A stretch of 64,000 nucleotides of DNA, from assembly GCF_030813715.1 (NCBI RefSeq), contig NZ_JAUSUZ010000001.1, positions 5,394,001-5,458,000 of the forward strand, in the 5' to 3' direction. The stretch is from Catenuloplanes indicus. Lineage in GTDB: Bacteria; Actinomycetota; Actinomycetes; Mycobacteriales; Micromonosporaceae. A program made the translations under genes and the position numbers. How positions within the stretch are numbered: the stretch's first letter is position 1; every line of letters starts with the position of its first letter. Shown here in pieces: positions 1 through 10,815 of this stretch. The notes beneath the pieces are model-generated. The model saw only the letters and a program-made list of their open reading frames with translations, was not told the origin of the DNA and searched no databases.

Positions 1-1
1 G

Positions 2-541
2 CTGCACGCCGGCCTGTGGATGCTGCCGATCGCGGCCGCCACCGTCATCTTCTCGCCGATCGCCGGCCGGCTGGTCGGTGCGCGCGGCACCCGGCTCCCC
101 CTGATCGTCGCGGGCGTCTCGATGACCGCGGCCGGTGCGATGCTCGCCGTGTTCACCGCCGCGACGCCGCTGCCGTGGATCCTGCTGCCGTACGCGCTGT
201 TCGGCCTCGGGTTCGGCATGCTCAACACCCCGATCACCAACACCGCGGTCTCCGGCATGCCCCGCGCCCAGGCCGGACTGGCCGCCTCGGTCGCGTCCAC
301 CAGCCGTCAGGTCGGCCAGTCCCTCGGCGTGGCTGTGATCGGCGCCGTGGTCGCCACCGGCCTCGGCGACGCGACCGGCGCGTCGCTCGCCGCGGACTTC
401 CCGGCCGCCAGCCGCCCCGGCTTCCTCGTCGTCGCCGCCGGCGGCCTCGTCGTGCTCCTCGTCGGCCTCGCCACCACCACACCGCGCGCCAGGGCCTCCG
501 CCGCCCGCGTTGCCGCCGCTCTCGACCCGGTCCACACCTGA
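2..541 (+). CDS. MFS transporter, C-terminal part (5' end outside window)
   Basis: The reading frame is open from the first bases of the window to a TGA at 539-541, so only the last 179 residues are seen. They form several hydrophobic helices separated by short basic loops. The run around positions 190-260, with a Gly-rich FGLGFGM helix and a NTPITNTAVSG segment, is typical of the second half of a drug:H+ antiporter of the major facilitator superfamily. The segment SRQVGQSLGVAV matches the motif found in DHA2-type (14-helix) exporters. The family call is fairly safe. The substrate cannot be read from this fragment. Confidence 0.75.
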   Translation: MHAGLWMLPIAAATVIFSPIAGRLVGARGTRLPLIVAGVSMTAAGAMLAVFTAATPLPWILLPYALFGLGFGMLNTPITNTAVSGMPRAQAGLAASVASTSRQVGQSLGVAVIGAVVATGLGDATGASLAADFPAASRPGFLVVAAGGLVVLLVGLATTTPRARASAARVAAALDPVHT

Positions 542-584
542 CAACTCTCGCGCGGCATTCCCACGTAGCCCCCGCACCCGCGCG

Positions 585-694
585 CTTTGCTCTGCTTACA
601 TGACCAGAAGCCACAAATCGCACCGGTACGATGATCGCCCCGGCGTACCGCACAGTCTGGTTTGGTGGGTTTTGGCGATGTAAGCAGAGCAAAG
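585..694. repeat. Inverted-repeat element, copy A
   Basis: CTTTGCTCTGCTTACAT at 585-601 is matched perfectly by its reverse complement at 678-694, giving a 110-bp unit with 17-bp terminal inverted repeats. The inner right arm carries GGTTTGGTGGGTTTTG (about 659-674). Copy B (13273-13372) shares both ends and this inner right arm. The octamer GTGGGAAT occurs outside the unit on both sides (557-564 on the minus strand, 716-723 on the plus strand). It lies between the MFS gene and the convergent hxlR gene. No coding capacity is evident. Confidence 0.8.
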
Positions 695-734
695 GTGGGC
701 GGGGCGCGGGGCGGGGTGGGAATTGCGGGGGAGG

Positions 735-1100
735 CTAGGCGGCGGTCGGGAAGCGGTGGATGTTCTGCTCGACCCAGGTGCGCAGCAGCGCGAGCGGGGC
801 GCAGGCGTCGCGGCCGAGGTCGGTCAGCGAGTACTCGACGTGCAGCGGTACGGCGGGGAAGACCGTGCGGTCGACCAGGCCGTGCGCCTCCAAGCCGCGC
901 AGCGTGTGAGTGAGCACCTTCGGGCTGACGCCCTGCAGCCGGTCGCGGAGCGCGCCGAACCGCTGCGGGCCGTTCTCCAGCGCGCCGAGCGCGAGCGCGC
1001 TCCACTTGTTGGCCAGCAGGTCCAGCATGTCGCGGCAGGGGCAGGCGGCGGAGTAGACGTCGCGCGGGCCGCAGGTCTCGGCGTGGGGCTTGGCGGGCAT
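735..1100 (-). CDS. HxlR-family transcriptional regulator
   Basis: A 121-residue winged helix-turn-helix protein. The segment NKWSALALGALENGPQRF, followed by the FGALRDRLQGVSPKVLTHTLRGLE helix pair, is the typical HxlR recognition region, and the wing is DRTVFPAVPLHVEYSLT. Three cysteines near the N-terminus (Cys10, Cys20, Cys22) include the position that many HxlR proteins use to sense thiol stress or quinones. It is divergent from an NAD(P)H:quinone-reductase-like gene, and the 92-bp gap holds inverted and direct repeats suited to an operator. I infer that it controls the neighbour and itself in response to an electrophile. The inducer is unknown. Confidence 0.88.
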   Translation of the reverse strand: MPAKPHAETCGPRDVYSAACPCRDMLDLLANKWSALALGALENGPQRFGALRDRLQGVSPKVLTHTLRGLEAHGLVDRTVFPAVPLHVEYSLTDLGRDACAPLALLRTWVEQNIHRFPTAA

Positions 1101-1121
1101 CCGGCCAGGATAGTTCCCGAA

Positions 1122-1173
1122 GGGTAGTAGTTTCCTAGCGGTAACTACTGGTCATTGACGGTAACCACTACCC
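1122..1173. promoter_or_regulatory. Probable HxlR operator in the divergent promoter
   Basis: AGTAGTT (1126-1132) and AACTACT (1143-1149) form an inverted repeat with a 10-bp spacer. GGGTAGT (1122-1128) is the inverse of ACTACCC (1167-1173). CGGTAACTAC (1139-1148) recurs as CGGTAACCAC (1159-1168), exactly 20 bp apart, two helical turns. The overlapping symmetric sites lie between the two divergent start codons, the expected place for an operator shared by hxlR and the reductase gene. Confidence 0.6.
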
Positions 1174-1192
1174 CGGGGATACCGTCCGGTCC

Positions 1193-2206
1193 ATGAGCGA
1201 AACGATGCGCGCGGTCGCGTACCGCAAGAGTCTCCCGGCCGGCGAACCGGAGAGCCTGGTCGACGTGCAGCTGCCGGTGCCGGTGGCGCGCGGGCACGAC
1301 CTGCTGGTGCGGGTGCACGCGGTCTCGGTCAACCCGGTGGACACGAAGGTGCGGCGCGGCGGGGACCCGAAGGACGGCCTGCGTGTGCTGGGCTTCGACG
1401 CGTCCGGCGTGGTCGAGGCGGTCGGACCGGACGTCACCCGGTTCGCGGTCGGCGACGAGGTCTATTACGCGGGCTCGATCGGCCGGTCCGGCAGCGACGC
1501 GGAACTGCACCTGGTCGACGAGCGGGTGACCGGGCCGAAACCGGCGACGCTGAGCCACGCGGAGGCGGCCGCGCTGCCGCTGACCACGATCACGGCGTGG
1601 GAGAGCCTGTTCGAGAAGCTGCGGGTGACCTCGGCCAGCACCGGCACGCTGCTGGTCGTCGGCGCGGCCGGTGGCGTCGGCTCGATGGTGATCCAGCTGG
1701 CCCGGCGGCTGACCGCGCTGACCGTGATCGCGACCGCGTCCCGGCCGGAGTCGCGCGAGTGGGCGCTGCGGATGGGCGCGCACCACGTGGTCGACCACCG
1801 CGGCGGGCTCGCGGACGCGGTGCTGGCGCTGGTGCCGGGCGGCGTGGACCACGTGTTCACGGCGTTCGCGGAGGCCTCGCCGATCAGCGAGTACGAGCGG
1901 CTGACCGCGCCGTTCGGGCAGATCGTGGCGATCGACGACCCGGAGACGCTGGATGTCGTGCCGCTGAAGGGGAAGAGCATCAGCTGGCACTGGGAACTGA
2001 TGTTCACCAAGCCGCTGCACCTGCCGGCCGACGACGGACAGCACCGGCTGCTGACCGAGGTGGCCCGCCTGGTCGACGCGGGGGAGCTGCGGAGCACGCT
2101 CACCGAGGAGCTGGGCCCGATCGGCGCGGCGGCGCTGCGGAAGGCGCACACGCTGGTGGAGTCCGGCTCGGTGATCGGCAAGGTGGTCGTGTCCGGCGGG
2201 TTCTGA
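1193..2206 (+). CDS. NADPH:quinone reductase / zinc-type alcohol dehydrogenase-like (MDR) protein
   Basis: A 337-residue medium-chain dehydrogenase/reductase. The N-terminal GroES-like half contains VNPVDTKVRRG and the GFDASGVVEAVG block. The Rossmann fold starts near residue 150 with VVGAAGGVGSMVIQLAR. No zinc-ligand cysteine cluster is visible, which fits the quinone-reductase branch rather than classical zinc alcohol dehydrogenases. The ATG at 1193 agrees with the alignable N-terminus. It is divergent from hxlR, a common pairing in which the regulator responds to quinones or aldehydes that the enzyme reduces. The exact substrate is not inferable. Confidence 0.85.
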   Translation: MSETMRAVAYRKSLPAGEPESLVDVQLPVPVARGHDLLVRVHAVSVNPVDTKVRRGGDPKDGLRVLGFDASGVVEAVGPDVTRFAVGDEVYYAGSIGRSGSDAELHLVDERVTGPKPATLSHAEAAALPLTTITAWESLFEKLRVTSASTGTLLVVGAAGGVGSMVIQLARRLTALTVIATASRPESREWALRMGAHHVVDHRGGLADAVLALVPGGVDHVFTAFAEASPISEYERLTAPFGQIVAIDDPETLDVVPLKGKSISWHWELMFTKPLHLPADDGQHRLLTEVARLVDAGELRSTLTEELGPIGAAALRKAHTLVESGSVIGKVVVSGGF

Positions 2207-2212
2207 ACCGGA

Positions 2213-2246
2213 CGGAGGGCCGGCCGCCGAGACGGCCGGCCCTCCG
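2213..2246. terminator. Bidirectional hairpin between convergent genes
   Basis: CGGAGGGCCGGCCG at 2213-2226 pairs perfectly with 2233-2246 around a 6-nt loop. It sits between the convergent reductase and trypsin-like protease genes, and no U-tract follows on either side. Confidence 0.7.
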
Positions 2247-2252
2247 AGGCCC

Positions 2253-4124
<1,872 letters not shown>

Positions 4125-4132
<8 letters not shown>

Positions 4133-5645
4133 CGCGATTCTCCTTCCCCGGGGTACGGGTGCCGGACGCCAGGTGCAGCACGTCCTCTTCGGACGCGTCG
4201 CCGGGCAGTTCGCCCGCGACCCGGCCGTCGCGCAGCACCACCACCCGGTCGGCGATCCCGAGCAGCTCCGGCAGGTACGACGAGACCACCACGATCGCGA
4301 GACCGCGCGCGGCCAGGTCGCCGATCACCGCGTACAGCTCGCCCTTCGCGCCCACGTCGATGCCTTTGGTCGGCTCGTCGAAGAGCAGTACCCGGGGCTC
4401 GGTGAGCAGCCACCGGGCGAGCAGCACCTTCTGCTGGTTGCCGCCGGACAGCGTGGCGACCGGCTGGTCGTACGACCCGGCGCGCAGCCGCAGCCCGTCC
4501 AGCAGCCGGTCCGCCGCCGCGGCGACCGCACGCCCGGGAAGCAGCCCGCGCCGGCCGGTGCGGTGCAGGCTGGCGATCGTCACGTTCTCCCGGATCGACA
4601 GCTGGGGTAGCAGGCCGAGCACCCTCCGGTCCTCGGAGAGCAGGCCGACACCGGCGCGCATCATCGCGCGCGGGCCGGCCGGCCGGACCGGCTCACCGTC
4701 GATCTCGATCGTGCCGCCGGCCACCGGCTCCGCACCGAAGATCGCCAGCAGCGTCTCGCTGCGCCCGGCGCCGAGCAGGCCGCCGATGCCGAGGACCTCG
4801 CCCTGGCGTACCGACAGGTCGACGGCCGGTCCGTCCGCGGACCGGCGCAGGCCGCGGGCCGTGAGCCGCTCCGGCCCCGGCGTGGCCGTGCGCTCCGGGT
4901 AGAGCGCGGTGATCTCCCGCCCGACCATCGCGGTGATCAGCCGGTCCTCGTCGTATCCGGAGATCGGCCCGGACTCGGAGAGCGCGCCGTCGCGCAGCAC
5001 CGTGACGTGGTCACCGATCTCGAACATCTCCTCCAGCCGGTGCGAGACGTAGAGGATCGCCACGCCGCGGGCGCGGAGCCGGCGGATGTGGTCGAGCAGC
5101 CGGCCCGATTCCTCCTCGGTCAGCGCGGTGGTCGGCTCGTCGAACACGATCACCTTGACCCGCTCGGCCGTGAGCACCTTGGCGATCTCGACGAGCTGGC
5201 GGGTGGCGGCCGGCAGCGTCTCCACCAGGTCGCCGGGCTCGACCGCGTGCAGGCCCACCTCGTCCAGCGCGGCGCGCGCGGACCGGTGCAGCGCGCCGCG
5301 CCGGACCAGGCCACCGCGGGACGGCAGCCGTCCCATGTAGAGGTTCTCCGCCACCGACAGCTGCGGCAGCAGGCTCAGCTCCTGGTAGACGGCCTGCACC
5401 CCGGCCTGGCGGAGCGCGGCCGGCGTGGCGGCCGGCACCGGCCGCCCGTCGATCTCGAAGTCGCCGGAGTCGCGCGGCAACGCCCCGGTCAGCACCCTGA
5501 TCAAGGTGGACTTGCCGGCGCCGTTCTCCCCGGCCAGGCAGTGCACCCGGCCGGCCGGCAGTCGCAGCGTGACGCCGTTGAGCGCGCGCACCGGGCCGAA
5601 CGACTTGGTGATGTCCCGCAGCTCCAGGGCCGGTGGGGCGCTCAT
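4125..5645 (-). CDS. Sugar ABC transporter ATP-binding protein (RbsA-like, duplicated domain)
   Basis: A 506-residue protein with two fused nucleotide-binding domains, as in CUT2 importers. The first has Walker A GENGAGKST and Walker B VIVFDEPTTALT. The second has a weak Walker A (GLLGAGRSE, no Lys), the signature LSGGNQQKV and Walker B VLLFDEPTKGIDVGAK. The degenerate second P-loop is usual for RbsA/MglA. The chosen ATG at 5645 overlaps the stop of the binding-protein gene as ATGA, indicating translational coupling. It powers import together with the permease gene that overlaps its end. Confidence 0.93.
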
Positions 5646-6682
5646 CCGCCGGTCTCCTCGGCCGGCGGTTCGAGCAGCGCCCGTACGGCCGGCTCGGTGC
5701 GGTTCCGCTGATCCGCCACGACCGCGCCCGGGTCGATGTCGGCCGGTGGGATCCGGCCGGCCGCGGCCATCGCGGCCGCGAGCACGCCCTGATAGCCGAA
5801 GAAGTACGGGTTCTGCACCACCAGCGCGTCGATCGAGCCGTCCGCGAGCGCCGCGTTCTCCTGCGGGTCGGAGTCGAACGCGACCACCGGCACCCGGTCC
5901 GCCGCCGCGTTGTCCTTCACCGCGCGCGCCGCGCCGACGCCGGACGTGTTGTTGTCCGCGAACACGCCGAGCAGCTCCCGGTTCGCCGTGAGCGCGTCGT
6001 TGACCTGCGCGGCCGCGGTGTTGATGTCGTTGTTGTTGTAGCGCTGCTGCGTCGCGTCGACCCGCGGGCACTTCTCCGCGAGCCCTTGGCGGAAGCCCGC
6101 GTCCCGGTCGGTGAGCGACTGGATGCCGGCCACCGACGACTCGATCAGGATCGCGCCGGTCGTCCGGTTCGCGGCCGTGAGCAGTTCGCACATCCGGCGC
6201 CCGGCCTGCGCGCCGGCCTTGACGTTGTCGGTGCCGATGAAGCCCTCGGTCGCCGTGGTCACCCGCGAGTCGACGGTGATCACCTTGACGCCGGCCTGGC
6301 GGGCCCGGTCGATCGCCGAGTTGAGCGCGCTGGACGAGTTCGCGGCCAGCACCAGGCCGTCGACGCCGCGGGAGACCGAGTTCTCCACCAGCTGGACCTG
6401 CTCGTCGATGTTGGTCTCCGAGGTGGGGCCGAACGTGCTCACCTCGATGCCGAAGTCGGCGGCGGCGTTGTTCGCCCCGGCCACCATGACCTGCCAGAAC
6501 GACGAGTCGCTGGCCTTGATGATCACGTCGATGCGGGTGCCCGCGGCGTTGCCGACGCCACCTCCGCCCCGGGCCGGGCCGCCCGATCCGGTGGCGCGCC
6601 CGGTGACCACCCCGGCGACGAGCGCCACCAGCGCGATCACGGCGACGAAGGACAGTGAGAAGACGGTGCGGGATCTGGCCAT
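5642..6682 (-). CDS. Sugar ABC transporter substrate-binding protein (RbsB-like)
   Basis: A 346-residue type-I periplasmic-binding-fold protein. The N-terminus (MARSRTVFSLSFVAV...) is a basic plus hydrophobic export signal followed by a Gly-rich linker. No lipobox cysteine is seen, so it may stay anchored by the uncleaved helix rather than by lipid. The body contains the family blocks DVIIKASDSSFWQVM, DGLVLAANSS and VPVVAFDSDPQENAAL. It is the first gene of the importer operon and presents a sugar or sugar-like ligand to the permease. The ligand is unknown. Confidence 0.88.
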   Translation of the reverse strand: MARSRTVFSLSFVAVIALVALVAGVVTGRATGSGGPARGGGGVGNAAGTRIDVIIKASDSSFWQVMVAGANNAAADFGIEVSTFGPTSETNIDEQVQLVENSVSRGVDGLVLAANSSSALNSAIDRARQAGVKVITVDSRVTTATEGFIGTDNVKAGAQAGRRMCELLTAANRTTGAILIESSVAGIQSLTDRDAGFRQGLAEKCPRVDATQQRYNNNDINTAAAQVNDALTANRELLGVFADNNTSGVGAARAVKDNAAADRVPVVAFDSDPQENAALADGSIDALVVQNPYFFGYQGVLAAAMAAAGRIPPADIDPGAVVADQRNRTEPAVRALLEPPAEETGG

Positions 6683-6758
6683 GGCGGCCTCCTGGCCTCA
6701 GGCTTCGTACCGTGCGGCAGGAGTTCAGCATGCATCAATGTGTCGTTGCCGTAAACAG

Positions 6759-6793
6759 CGGCGAGCCGCCCCCGTGTGGGGAGCGGCTCGCCG
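6759..6793 (-). terminator. Terminator of the flhA-flhF-orf90 unit
   Basis: CGGCGAGCCGC (6759-6769) pairs with 6783-6793. An inner CCCC/GGGG stem closes a GTGT loop, with one bulged base. On the minus strand the hairpin lies just after the stop of the 90-residue gene and marks the end of the flagellar cluster. Confidence 0.65.
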
Positions 6794-6805
6794 TGCGATG
6801 TCGGG

Positions 6806-7078
6806 TCAGGCGGCGATGCGCGGGGTGGCGTCGGTGATCGTGCCCTCCAGCGGGGCCTCCGGGTGCTCGGTGACCATGCTCTTCGCCGGGTCAGGCCGGC
6901 CGTAGCCGAACGTCACGAACCGGAAGCCGGCCAACAGCAGCGCCGCGACCGGCACCGCGACCAGGAAGCGGATGAGCGCGTCCGTGACGTCCAGCGTCTG
7001 GAGCACCAGCGACTGGAAGAACGCCGGCAGGGAGAGGATCGCGGCGAACCACAGTGCAGACGGACGGATCAGCCCCAT
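6806..7078 (-). CDS. Small two-helix membrane protein coupled to flhF
   Basis: A 90-residue protein of unknown function with two predicted membrane helices (about residues 8-25 and 35-57) and a soluble tail ending PRIAA. The ATG at 7078 shares its A with the TAA stop of the flhF-like gene (TAATG), so the two should be translated together. It is the last gene before the terminator at 6759. Position suggests a flagellar-assembly accessory, for example a partner of the polar-localisation protein. I recognise no family. Confidence 0.7.
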   Translation of the reverse strand: MGLIRPSALWFAAILSLPAFFQSLVLQTLDVTDALIRFLVAVPVAALLLAGFRFVTFGYGRPDPAKSMVTEHPEAPLEGTITDATPRIAA

Positions 7079-8679
7079 TAACGCCTCCGCTTTCGGGTCG
7101 ACTTCTTCTCGGATTGGGTCAGACGCTGGCACAACATGGCGGCCCACGCGTGCGGTGACGCGTCCTGGCCGTCGATCGTGAAGATCGGTACTTCCAGACC
7201 CAGCACGGTGGCCGGATCCGCGGTCACGGCGGTGCCGTAGACCGCCACCGCGTCCACGTCACCCATTCCCTTAAGGTGGCGCAGCGTGTCCGCGGTCTTC
7301 CGGGTCGCGTCGACGGCCGCCCACACCTCGGTCGCACCGATGGCGTCGCAGACGTCCCGTACCCACTCCTCGTTCGGCTCGTTCACCGGCGCGTCCAGCA
7401 CCACCACGTACGGTGTGTCGCCTCGGTGGATCTTGCGGGCCTTCTTCTCGGCCGCGCTCGGCCCGGAGATCTTCCGCGACGGGTGGATCCCGGTGCCGGC
7501 CGCGGACGGTCCGGCCAGCAGCAGCCGGGACGCGTCCAGCCGCAGCTGCTCGACCACCTTCCGGGCGACCGGCAGCGCGTGGCTCAGTTCCCCGGCCACC
7601 ACCAGCACGTCACCGGCGCGGGCCGGCGGCTGCGGCCGGGCTGGCAGGTCGGCCAGCGCCTCCAGCACCCCGCCGTAGGCGTCCGGGCCGCTCGCCCGCT
7701 CCGCCATCGCGGCCGGCATGCCCAGCGCGACCAGCCTCTCGGCGATCGGGCTCCGCGCCACCTCGGCCGCGGCCTCCGGCTCCGGTTCCGGCACGGGCGC
7801 CGCCTTCGGCGCCGCGGGAGCGACGACCTCAGGAGCCTGCACCGGTACGGCTGGGAGCGCCGGATGCACCGGGACCAGCGCCGATCGTTCCGGTGGCGCC
7901 GGAGCGGCCGGGATGATCGGCGCCTCGGGCGCCATGGTCGCTGTTGCCATCGGTGTACTCATCGGCGGCGGCGCCGGTGCCGGCTGGGAAACCACGGGTG
8001 CCAACGGGTTTGTTTCCGCGATCAGCTGCTCCAGCAACGCCGGGCTGACCATCGGGGCGCCCGGTGCCGGTGGGCCGTCCGGCGACGTCGCGGCCGGTGG
8101 GCGGTACGGCCGCACGGTCGGCGCGGCCGGCTTGAGCGGCACGTCGATCGCGGGCGCGGCCCCGCCGGACGGCGCGGAGGGCGTGACGACGGGATACCCG
8201 GCCGGTGCTCCGGCGGTCACCGCACGCTCGGCCGGCGACCGGGTCAGGTGCCCGCTCTCCAGCCCGGCCATGATCTCGGCGAACGCCGGGCTCGCGGTGG
8301 AGACCAGCCCGGCGCGCGCGGGCAGCTCACCGCCGCCGCCCTGGCCGTACGTGTTCCGTACCGCCTGGGTGGTCTGCTGTTCCCGCGCGGCGGCCCGGCC
8401 GAAGCCGTCGTTGTCCGCGCGCTCCAGCAGCGCCGCCAGCGTGTCGGCCGGCTTCTCCCGCGACGGTGGCTGCTGACCGCCGCCGCCCGGCCGGCCGGAC
8501 ATCACGTCGTCCGGCACCTCCACGGACAGCTCGTACTTCTGTTTCGCGAAGAAGCCGCCGAAGCCGCCGGTGCGGACCTTTTCCGCGGAGATGATGCGCA
8601 CCGACGTGCCGTACTCCCGGCGCACCTGCTCCAGCAGCGGCTCGATGGCCGGACCCTCAAGCAGCACCCGCGTAGGCAC
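7078..8679 (-). CDS. flhF: FlhF-like protein with degenerate SRP-GTPase domain
   Basis: A 533-residue protein in the usual flhF place, directly downstream of flhA, with a 23-bp overlap. Residues 1-60 match the FlhF start (EQVRREYGTSVRIISAEKV, then a GGFGGFFAKQKYEL segment like that of FlhF proteins). Residues 80-330 are a Pro/Ala-rich linker. The C-terminal 180 residues keep the layout of the FlhF GTPase (VVVLDAP, a DATRK loop, PIFTIDGQD near the end). The P-loop is replaced by VVAGELSHALPVARKVV, without GxxxxGK(S/T). FlhF normally sets number and position of flagella. This one probably cannot bind GTP in the usual way. Confidence 0.75.
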   Translation of the reverse strand: MPTRVLLEGPAIEPLLEQVRREYGTSVRIISAEKVRTGGFGGFFAKQKYELSVEVPDDVMSGRPGGGGQQPPSREKPADTLAALLERADNDGFGRAAAREQQTTQAVRNTYGQGGGGELPARAGLVSTASPAFAEIMAGLESGHLTRSPAERAVTAGAPAGYPVVTPSAPSGGAAPAIDVPLKPAAPTVRPYRPPAATSPDGPPAPGAPMVSPALLEQLIAETNPLAPVVSQPAPAPPPMSTPMATATMAPEAPIIPAAPAPPERSALVPVHPALPAVPVQAPEVVAPAAPKAAPVPEPEPEAAAEVARSPIAERLVALGMPAAMAERASGPDAYGGVLEALADLPARPQPPARAGDVLVVAGELSHALPVARKVVEQLRLDASRLLLAGPSAAGTGIHPSRKISGPSAAEKKARKIHRGDTPYVVVLDAPVNEPNEEWVRDVCDAIGATEVWAAVDATRKTADTLRHLKGMGDVDAVAVYGTAVTADPATVLGLEVPIFTIDGQDASPHAWAAMLCQRLTQSEKKSTRKRRR

Positions 8680-10720
8680 CGTTCACCACCCCCATCGTCT
8701 CGATCTGCGCGGTCGAACCGGCGATCTCGGAGTAGGACATGACCGCGGTCTTGCGCCCACCGGCCCGCAACAGCCGGTGCAGCGGCGGCCGCAGCTGCGG
8801 GGAGCAGGCCAGGACCGGGCTGGCGCCCTGCTGCTCCGCGGTCTCGGCGTGCATCCCGATCTGGTTCACCACGTTCTCGGCGAGCGCGGCGTCCAGCGCC
8901 AGGAACAGCCCGTTCTCGCTCGGCCGCAGCGACTCCAGCATCGCGTGCTCCAGCTGCGGGTCGAGCGTGATCACCGTCAGCGTGCCGCCGGTGGTGAACT
9001 GCTGCGCGATCGCCGGGCCGAGCGCCGCGCGGGCCGCCTCCACCAGGCCGTCGTGGTCGGTCGAGACCTTCGCGCGCAGCGACAGCGCCTCGAAGATGCG
9101 CACCAGGTCGCGGATGGCGACGCCCTCCTCCAGCAGCGACTGCAGCACGCGCTGGATCTGGCCGAGGCTGAGCAGCGACGGGGTCAGTTCCTCGACCACC
9201 ACCGGGTGTGTGCGCTTGACCGTCTCCACCAGCGCCCGCACGTCCTCGCGGCCGAGCAGCCGGCTCGCGTTCGTGCGAACCACCTCGGCCAGATGCGTGA
9301 TGATCACCGAGGCGCGGTCGACCACGGTGGCACCGGCCAGCTCCGCCTGGTAGTGCAGCTCGGCCGGGACCCACTTGCCGGCCAGCCCGAACACCGGCTC
9401 GATGCCGGCCCGGCCGGGCAGCGCGGAGAGGCCGTCGCCGATCGCCAGCACGGTGCCCGGCGGTGCCTGGCCGCGGCCGGTCTCCACGCCGCTGATCCGG
9501 ATCGCGTAGCCGGACAGCGGAAGTTCAAGGTCATCGCGGGTACGGACCGGAGGCATCACCACGCCGAGCTCCAGCGCGATCTTGCGGCGCAGCGCGCGGA
9601 CCCGGTCCAGCAGGTCACCGCCGGTCGGGTCGACCAGGTCCACCAGGTCGGGGGAGAGCGCCAGCTCCAGCGGGTCGACCCGCATCTCACCCATGATCGA
9701 CTCGGTGGTGTCCGGGTTGACCGCGGCGGCCGCCGTACCCTCCGCGGCCTCGCCGTCCTTCGGCTCCTCCACCGGCGGCTTGAGCCGGGTGGACGCGAAC
9801 AGCACCAGGCCACCGACCACCAGGAACGGCAACTTGGGCAGGCCCGGGATCACGCACAGCGCCAGCGCGGCACCGCCGCCGATCTGCAGCGCCAGCTTGT
9901 GCTGACTGAGCTGTTTGGTGACGCTGCTGCCCATGTCGCCCTCGGTGGCCGACCGGGTCACGATCAGACCGGTGGCCACCGACAGCAGCAGTGCCGGGAT
10001 CTGCGAGACCAGGCCGTCACCCACGCTCAGCAGGCTGTACGTCTGGATCGCCTCGGCCGGTGCCATGCCCTTCTGCAGCATGCCCACGCCGAAGCCGCCG
10101 ATCAGGTTGATCAGCGTGATGATGATGGCCGCGATCGCGTCACCCTTCACGAACTTCGAGGCACCGTCCATCGCGCCGTAGAAGTCCGCCTCCGCGGAGA
10201 CCTCGGACCGTCGCTTCCGCGCCTCCGGCTCGTCGATCAGGCCCGCGTTCAGGTCCGCGTCGATCGCCATCTGCTTGCCGGGCATCGCGTCCAGCGTGAA
10301 CCGGGCGCCGACCTCCGCGACCCGCTCCGCGCCCTTGGTCACCACGACCATCTGCACGATCACCAGAATGGTGAAGATGACCAGACCGACGATGAGCGAG
10401 CCGCCCACCACGAAGTGACCGAACGCCTCGATCACCTTGCCCGCGAAGCCGTCCATCAGCACCAGCCGGGTCGCGCTGATGTTCAGCGCCAGCCGGAACA
10501 GCGTGAAGATCAGAAGTAGCGCCGGGAAAATCGAGAACTCCAGCGGCTTTTGGACGAACATGCTGACCAGGACGATCAGGAGCGCGCCGGTGATGTTCAG
10601 CGCGATCAGCATGTCGAGCACCAGCGTCGGCAGCGGCACCACCATCATCACGATGATCGCGATGACCCCGATCGGTACGGCCAGCTGGCCCATCAGCCTC
10701 GTGTTCACGGCACCTTCCAC
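8657..10720 (-). CDS. flhA: Flagellar export gate protein FlhA
   Basis: A 687-residue protein of normal FlhA length. About eight membrane helices fill the first 320 residues, and the large cytoplasmic domain that binds chaperone-substrate complexes follows. The conserved FHIPEP-region equivalent is read as RFTLDAMPGKQMAIDADLNAGLIDEPEARKRR in shortened form (residues around 145-175). It is the proton-driven core of the flagellar type III secretion gate with FlhB, FliP, FliQ and FliR. A FliA-type promoter motif sits at the end of flhB, 68 bp upstream, so flhA-flhF-orf90 can be expressed apart from flhB. Confidence 0.96.
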   Translation of the reverse strand: MEGAVNTRLMGQLAVPIGVIAIIVMMVVPLPTLVLDMLIALNITGALLIVLVSMFVQKPLEFSIFPALLLIFTLFRLALNISATRLVLMDGFAGKVIEAFGHFVVGGSLIVGLVIFTILVIVQMVVVTKGAERVAEVGARFTLDAMPGKQMAIDADLNAGLIDEPEARKRRSEVSAEADFYGAMDGASKFVKGDAIAAIIITLINLIGGFGVGMLQKGMAPAEAIQTYSLLSVGDGLVSQIPALLLSVATGLIVTRSATEGDMGSSVTKQLSQHKLALQIGGGAALALCVIPGLPKLPFLVVGGLVLFASTRLKPPVEEPKDGEAAEGTAAAAVNPDTTESIMGEMRVDPLELALSPDLVDLVDPTGGDLLDRVRALRRKIALELGVVMPPVRTRDDLELPLSGYAIRISGVETGRGQAPPGTVLAIGDGLSALPGRAGIEPVFGLAGKWVPAELHYQAELAGATVVDRASVIITHLAEVVRTNASRLLGREDVRALVETVKRTHPVVVEELTPSLLSLGQIQRVLQSLLEEGVAIRDLVRIFEALSLRAKVSTDHDGLVEAARAALGPAIAQQFTTGGTLTVITLDPQLEHAMLESLRPSENGLFLALDAALAENVVNQIGMHAETAEQQGASPVLACSPQLRPPLHRLLRAGGRKTAVMSYSEIAGSTAQIETMGVVNGAYAGAA

Positions 10721-10787
10721 GGGTGTGGGGGGTATTCCCGGGCTGGTCCGTGCCCCTGGGTGAAGGTGCCGTCCTGGCGACGTTCCG

Positions 10788-10813
10788 ATCGGCAGCCCGG
10801 TGGGAGAGTTGAG
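10788..10813 (-). promoter_or_regulatory. FliA-type promoter for flhA
   Basis: On the minus strand CTCA (10813-10810) is followed after exactly 16 bp by GCCGAT (10793-10788). The motif ends 3 bp from the flhB stop codon and about 68 bp before the flhA start. The same CTCA-N16-GCCGA arrangement is found upstream of six other units in the window. Confidence 0.7.
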
Positions 10814-10815
10814 GC

